Assembly (NCBI RefSeq): GCF_020080835.1
Contig: NC_058165.1
Coordinates: forward strand, 8,655,771 to 8,719,770
Direction: 5' to 3'
Length of the DNA: 64,000 nt
Source: Cotesia glomerata
Lineage: Eukaryota > Arthropoda > Insecta > Hymenoptera > Braconidae
Made by a program: the position numbers and the translations under genes. The number at the start of each line of letters is the position of its first letter. Position 1 is the first letter of the stretch. Below the pieces are notes generated by a model. That model ran no database searches. It saw nothing but the letters and a program-made list of their open reading frames with translations, and had not been told where the DNA came from. Shown here one piece after another: positions 60,682 through 64,000 of this stretch.

Positions 60682-61751
60682 GGGTAAATGCACCAGTTGT
60701 TGACCGGTCACCCATTAGTTGACCGATGTATAAAAAAGTTAATTAATTAATATTTTACAGGGGTTTTTTTTTCTTAAAGTATTAAAATAAAAAAATATGG
60801 CATTTAATCATCATAATAAAAAATTACGCAATTTATTACGCAGTTATTACAGCTTTAAAAAAAATATTTTATGTTTGTTTACAACGTCAATTATTGGATC
60901 CATCAGAAGCCCATTACCCAGTAAAAAATTCATTCAGTCATTTATTAGACCCTCTGATTTTATCACAATCCAATTAATGACCGTATATTTATAATACAAA
61001 CTTCTTAACCTCAAAATTAAATCCGTCAAGTGTTTAATTAAGAAGTACTTTAGTCATTCAATGTTTTGTAAATTTAAAAATAATGATTATAAAATGTATA
61101 TTCATAATTAAAATAATACTTAAAATCTTTTCTGATTATTAAATTTTATATTGTTCTAATTTTTTTAGTGAACGGTTATATCAAAGAACGCATTATTAGA
61201 AGAAAAAATTGCTGAGCAATTAAAAAAAAAAAAAAGAGTTACAAGCTAGTAAAAAAAGCTTTATATAATTGAAAAAAAGAAGAAGAAAAATAAAAAAATT
61301 TCAAATGAATCAGAAGAATTATCGTCATCAAAATGAATTTGTAATTATTTTTTACCTAAAGAAATGTGACTTTATGTTAATTATTGCTATTATTTATATT
61401 ATTTTATAAAAAAGTACGATTTAAAATTATATTGTAAGTTTAGTTTTGTTAAAGATGTCGTTAATACTTCAAAAGTACTGAATAAATTTAATTACATATA
61501 TGTAGTTTACAAAATTACTTATAATTGGGTTTCTTCGGTCAATAATTGGTGATTTTAGTATTTCAAGATTCAAATAACAAAATTAATATAATTTTGTTAA
61601 TTTTTATTATAAATAGTTATTAATTATTATTAATTAAGTAACTAACTTTAATAAAATCCATTACAAATTGTTTTTAGTAGGTTAATAGATTTTTTATAGC
61701 TTAGTACACAAAAAGAAAACCTTAATTGGTCAATAATTGGTGCATTTACCC
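60682..61751. mobile_element. TA-flanked non-autonomous element, ~1.07 kb
   Basis: GGGTAAATGCACCAGTTGTTGACC at the left is complemented by GGTCAATAATTGGTGCATTTACCC at the right, and TA flanks both sides, as for the mariner-Tc group. A second internal GGTCAATAATTGGTGATTTT lies near 61538. The inside is AT-rich with no transposase. Confidence 0.75.
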
Positions 61752-61878
61752 TACATAATTCTAGTCATAAAAATACTTTAAAAAAACTATTCAATAATGC
61801 AATTCACACACTACAATAATCTCAATTACAATTACACTGAAATCCAAACTATCACTGCGAACAATAATCTCCGATCAA

Positions 61879-63063
61879 TTAACGACACCCACAAGCCGTA
61901 GTAATTGCGTCGTTGTTATTCTTGATAACCACAGTATTTGAATCAGAAAAGAATAGAAATTTCATGGAATCGTACGCAATGGGAACACAATGGGACTTGT
62001 CAAACCGATTTTTATTATAATTCTGGTACAGCTCCTTGATTACAGTGTGAAAAGTCCCATTCATGAAGTCGCCAACGGGATATTTGCACATTCCAACGCA
62101 GTCCCAAGCCTCGTACCCGGGAGGTGCAAGGATTGTTTTATCCCAACCTATCTCATGAAAATCGACAAACACGCTAGTCATTTTACAAAGACCAGGTTTA
62201 CTCTTGATCGCCCTCTTGGTGATTCCGTGATGTCCTTCCTGGTAAAGTTTCTCGACAGCCTGGTTCAACAAGGACTGATCGTTATTGCCCAAGTCCCTGA
62301 AGTATCCCACCAAAAAGCTGAATCTTTCTGGTTCACCATCGAATCCCTTAATTCCAATTTTCTCCAGCTTCACCTTGCGCTTTTTCCTTGTTCCACTGGT
62401 GAAACTTTTGAGCGGCTCAGCGACCACTTTCATCCCAAAGTTCCTTTCTGGGTTCTCCATCCACAGGCGAAAACACTCCGTGACGTTTATCGAGAACCAC
62501 CCGTCGAAATTCGCGCGCACTACTACGGAATTCACTGGAACAAACTTGCGTTTCTTGTTGACAAAGGTTACTCGGAAAACTGTGACAACAAAAGCACGAC
62601 GGTTGCTGTTCTTAGTAACTCTGGAACAGTCACGGAACAGGCGAAGTTCTGCAGAAATCAGTTGGTGGTTTTTGTTGATCTTGGAAACGTCGAACCACAT
62701 TCTTCTGAGGAGTTCAGGTTTTTCTCCTCGTCTGTTCGCTTGCTGAGCAACGAAACTTACGATTACGTCGCTCTGGTTTATCCTAGCAAAGTCGTAGCTC
62801 GTTAAATCGACGGCAGTGTCGTTATATAGGAATCCTGGAATTTGATTCACGGTATTTTTGTAAATGTCCATAAGGTAAATCGGAGCGGATCGCTTTTCAA
62901 TTCGATATTTTTTCGAATCTCGTGGAACTGATTCAAGCCCAATTAGATTCATCAAGTGTTGCTCCAGCAGAGGGTGATTTGTAGGGTTGGTTAACTTAGC
63001 AGACCCGTTGTAATTTATAAATACAATGGTCAAAATTTTTAATACTACTGTTAATTTTGCCAT
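61879..63063 (-). CDS. TGF-beta/BMP-family ligand lacking the interchain cysteine
   Basis: One intronless frame of 394 codons. The signal peptide (MAKLTVVLKILTIVFINYNG) is followed by a dibasic IEKRSA site near residue 57. The propeptide has SAELRLFRDCSR and DGWFSINVTECFRLWMENPE, then a likely cleavage after ITKR (about residue 284). The mature ~110 residues start AIKSKPGLCKM and contain FVDFHEIGWDKTILAPPGYEAWDC, a family signature. The domain has six cysteines, at C-K-M, W-D-C, G-M-C, S-H-C and the final C-G-C-R. Where nearly all relatives have Cys-Cys before Val-Pro, this one has His-Cys, so the disulfide that links dimers cannot form, as in GDF9, BMP15 and Lefty. The ending CGCR and one-exon structure set it apart from dpp and gbb. 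It shares its propeptide with the gene at 55708-56529. It is probably secreted. Receptor and role are unknown. Confidence 0.88.
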   Translation of the reverse strand: MAKLTVVLKILTIVFINYNGSAKLTNPTNHPLLEQHLMNLIGLESVPRDSKKYRIEKRSAPIYLMDIYKNTVNQIPGFLYNDTAVDLTSYDFARINQSDVIVSFVAQQANRRGEKPELLRRMWFDVSKINKNHQLISAELRLFRDCSRVTKNSNRRAFVVTVFRVTFVNKKRKFVPVNSVVVRANFDGWFSINVTECFRLWMENPERNFGMKVVAEPLKSFTSGTRKKRKVKLEKIGIKGFDGEPERFSFLVGYFRDLGNNDQSLLNQAVEKLYQEGHHGITKRAIKSKPGLCKMTSVFVDFHEIGWDKTILAPPGYEAWDCVGMCKYPVGDFMNGTFHTVIKELYQNYNKNRFDKSHCVPIAYDSMKFLFFSDSNTVVIKNNNDAITTACGCR

Positions 63064-63665
63064 TGTATTTTTTTATTGATAATTCTGAGTAAAATAAAAT
63101 TTAGAGCACGATTGTCACCGAGAGGTAGCTGGTGACTGAATGTCTGGATGTTGAAGATAAATGATAGGTTTGAACGAGAAAAAATATTTATCCCTTCTGA
63201 GTGGAGGATTCCGACCAGCAGAAGGAGAATTCTAGGACTGGGCGACTGACTGTCTGGAAGTAAAACTAATTTTCTAAAATGATAACTAAGTTTTTACCCA
63301 ATTTGCCCTGCGGGATTCGTGGAAAAGCCTAGGTAGCCTTAGTCGAGCTGTTACGTTCATCAGGTAAAACACTCGCCCACTAATATACGCTCTGGTATTA
63401 GTATGGTAGATGGTATGCTTTGGCATTCTTTGTTCTTGAGGGATGGCATAGCATAAGGCTTACGCGGCTGACAATCTGTAGCTAAAGATAAGCCATTTAT
63501 TTATTGTTTTTTTTTAGGGAAGGACGACATCAGGTGCTGTTTAATTGTGCCTTAATTTTAGAGGCGCTATGTTTATTCAGGGTAATTGATGGGCCAGTTC
63601 GTGACGTCATTTTTCAAGCTCCAATCGGTTTCAATTTACCGACAAAAAAAATTATAAATGTGTAT
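63064..63665. promoter_or_regulatory. Upstream region of the TGF-beta ligand gene
   Basis: Less AT-rich than most of the window and free of recognised repeats up to about 63650. It should hold the promoter and 5' UTR. A TGACGTCA palindrome at 63602-63609 resembles a CRE site, but one match means little. Confidence 0.4.
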
Positions 63666-63813
63666 TATAAGGTAAAAGCCCCAATATATGATCATGTACC
63701 AGTATATGATCACTCCATGTATTTGTATATCTATATTCACAAATATAGGTATACAAATACATGGAGTGATCATATACTGGTACATGATCATATATTGGGG
63801 CTTTTACCTTATA
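63666..63813. mobile_element. Near-perfect 148-bp hairpin MITE
   Basis: Arms of about 64 bases, starting TATAAGGTAAAAGCCCC and holding GATCATGTACCAGTATATGATC, are almost exact complements around a loop of about 20 bases. TA at both edges suggests a mariner-type MITE. The perfect pairing points to a recent insertion. Confidence 0.85.
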
Positions 63814-64000
63814 TTTATGAATAACTTTTCGAATTGTTTATTACAAAAATAACTTTTTTTTTTTGTTAAAAAACTCATTAATAAAGATATCAATTTTCCG
63901 ATAAAAAATCAGTAAATTGATGAAAACAATTATAAATAGAATAATCAATAACAAAACTTTGATTTTCGATTTATTGTCTTAAAAATCAAATTGGAACAAA

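Noticed and set aside
61990..62805. 271-codon open frame on the plus strand
   Set aside because: It lies antisense to the TGF-beta ligand gene, whose frame has a signal peptide and a cystine knot. The plus-strand frame shows no protein-like features.

Overview
The window is a piece of a very AT-rich insect nuclear genome. Genes have short introns with GT-AG ends, a few conserved animal genes are spread thinly, and most of the DNA between them is transposon debris. A parasitoid wasp (Hymenoptera) is my best guess, from composition and from an expanded, degenerate family of secreted RNase T2-like proteins, but nothing here proves the species. A 100-base run of N at 34337-34436 shows this is a scaffold with an assembly gap.

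Host genes, left to right: three exons of a multi-exon gene on the minus strand run off the left edge (40-1894). NOC2, a nucleolar ribosome-assembly factor, is complete on the minus strand (5135-8475, eight coding exons, 706 codons). A TPRG1L-like hSac2-domain gene is complete on the minus strand (16219-18551, six exons, 294 codons). It is divergent from an unrecognised lysine-tailed four-exon gene on the plus strand (19725-21675, 488 codons). Two tandem RNase T2-like genes, each with two RNase T2-like domains, lie at 40.75-47.5 kb; both are decayed. A 112-codon coiled-coil gene (54854-55257) is followed by two intronless TGF-beta superfamily genes on the minus strand. One encodes only a propeptide (55708-56529). 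The other is a full ligand with six cystine-knot cysteines but no interchain cysteine (61879-63063).

Mobile DNA fills the rest. It includes a hAT pseudogene (9.2-10.8 kb); a GAATTC-rich tandem array inside a candidate TTAA-type element (10.8-13.5 kb), with a second TTAA MITE nested in it; several large foldback elements (14.2-15.1, 22.3-22.8, 23.5-24.0 kb); and a PIF/Harbinger element with perfect-looking ends, carrying both a DDE transposase and a Myb-like partner (25094-29557). There is also a 4.4-kb inverted-repeat element with an internal ~125-bp array (34.4-38.9 kb), tRNA-derived SINEs, and a 5.1-kb hAT element with an 8-bp target duplication (47480-52597) that landed in the second RNase T2-like gene and was itself hit by a LINE. 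MITEs of several classes occur throughout.

The most unusual content is the TGF-beta pair (a stand-alone propeptide beside an odd ligand) and the two-domain RNase T2-like genes, whose catalytic histidines had already been replaced when the reading frames broke. All coordinates and splice sites were read by eye; no database search was run.
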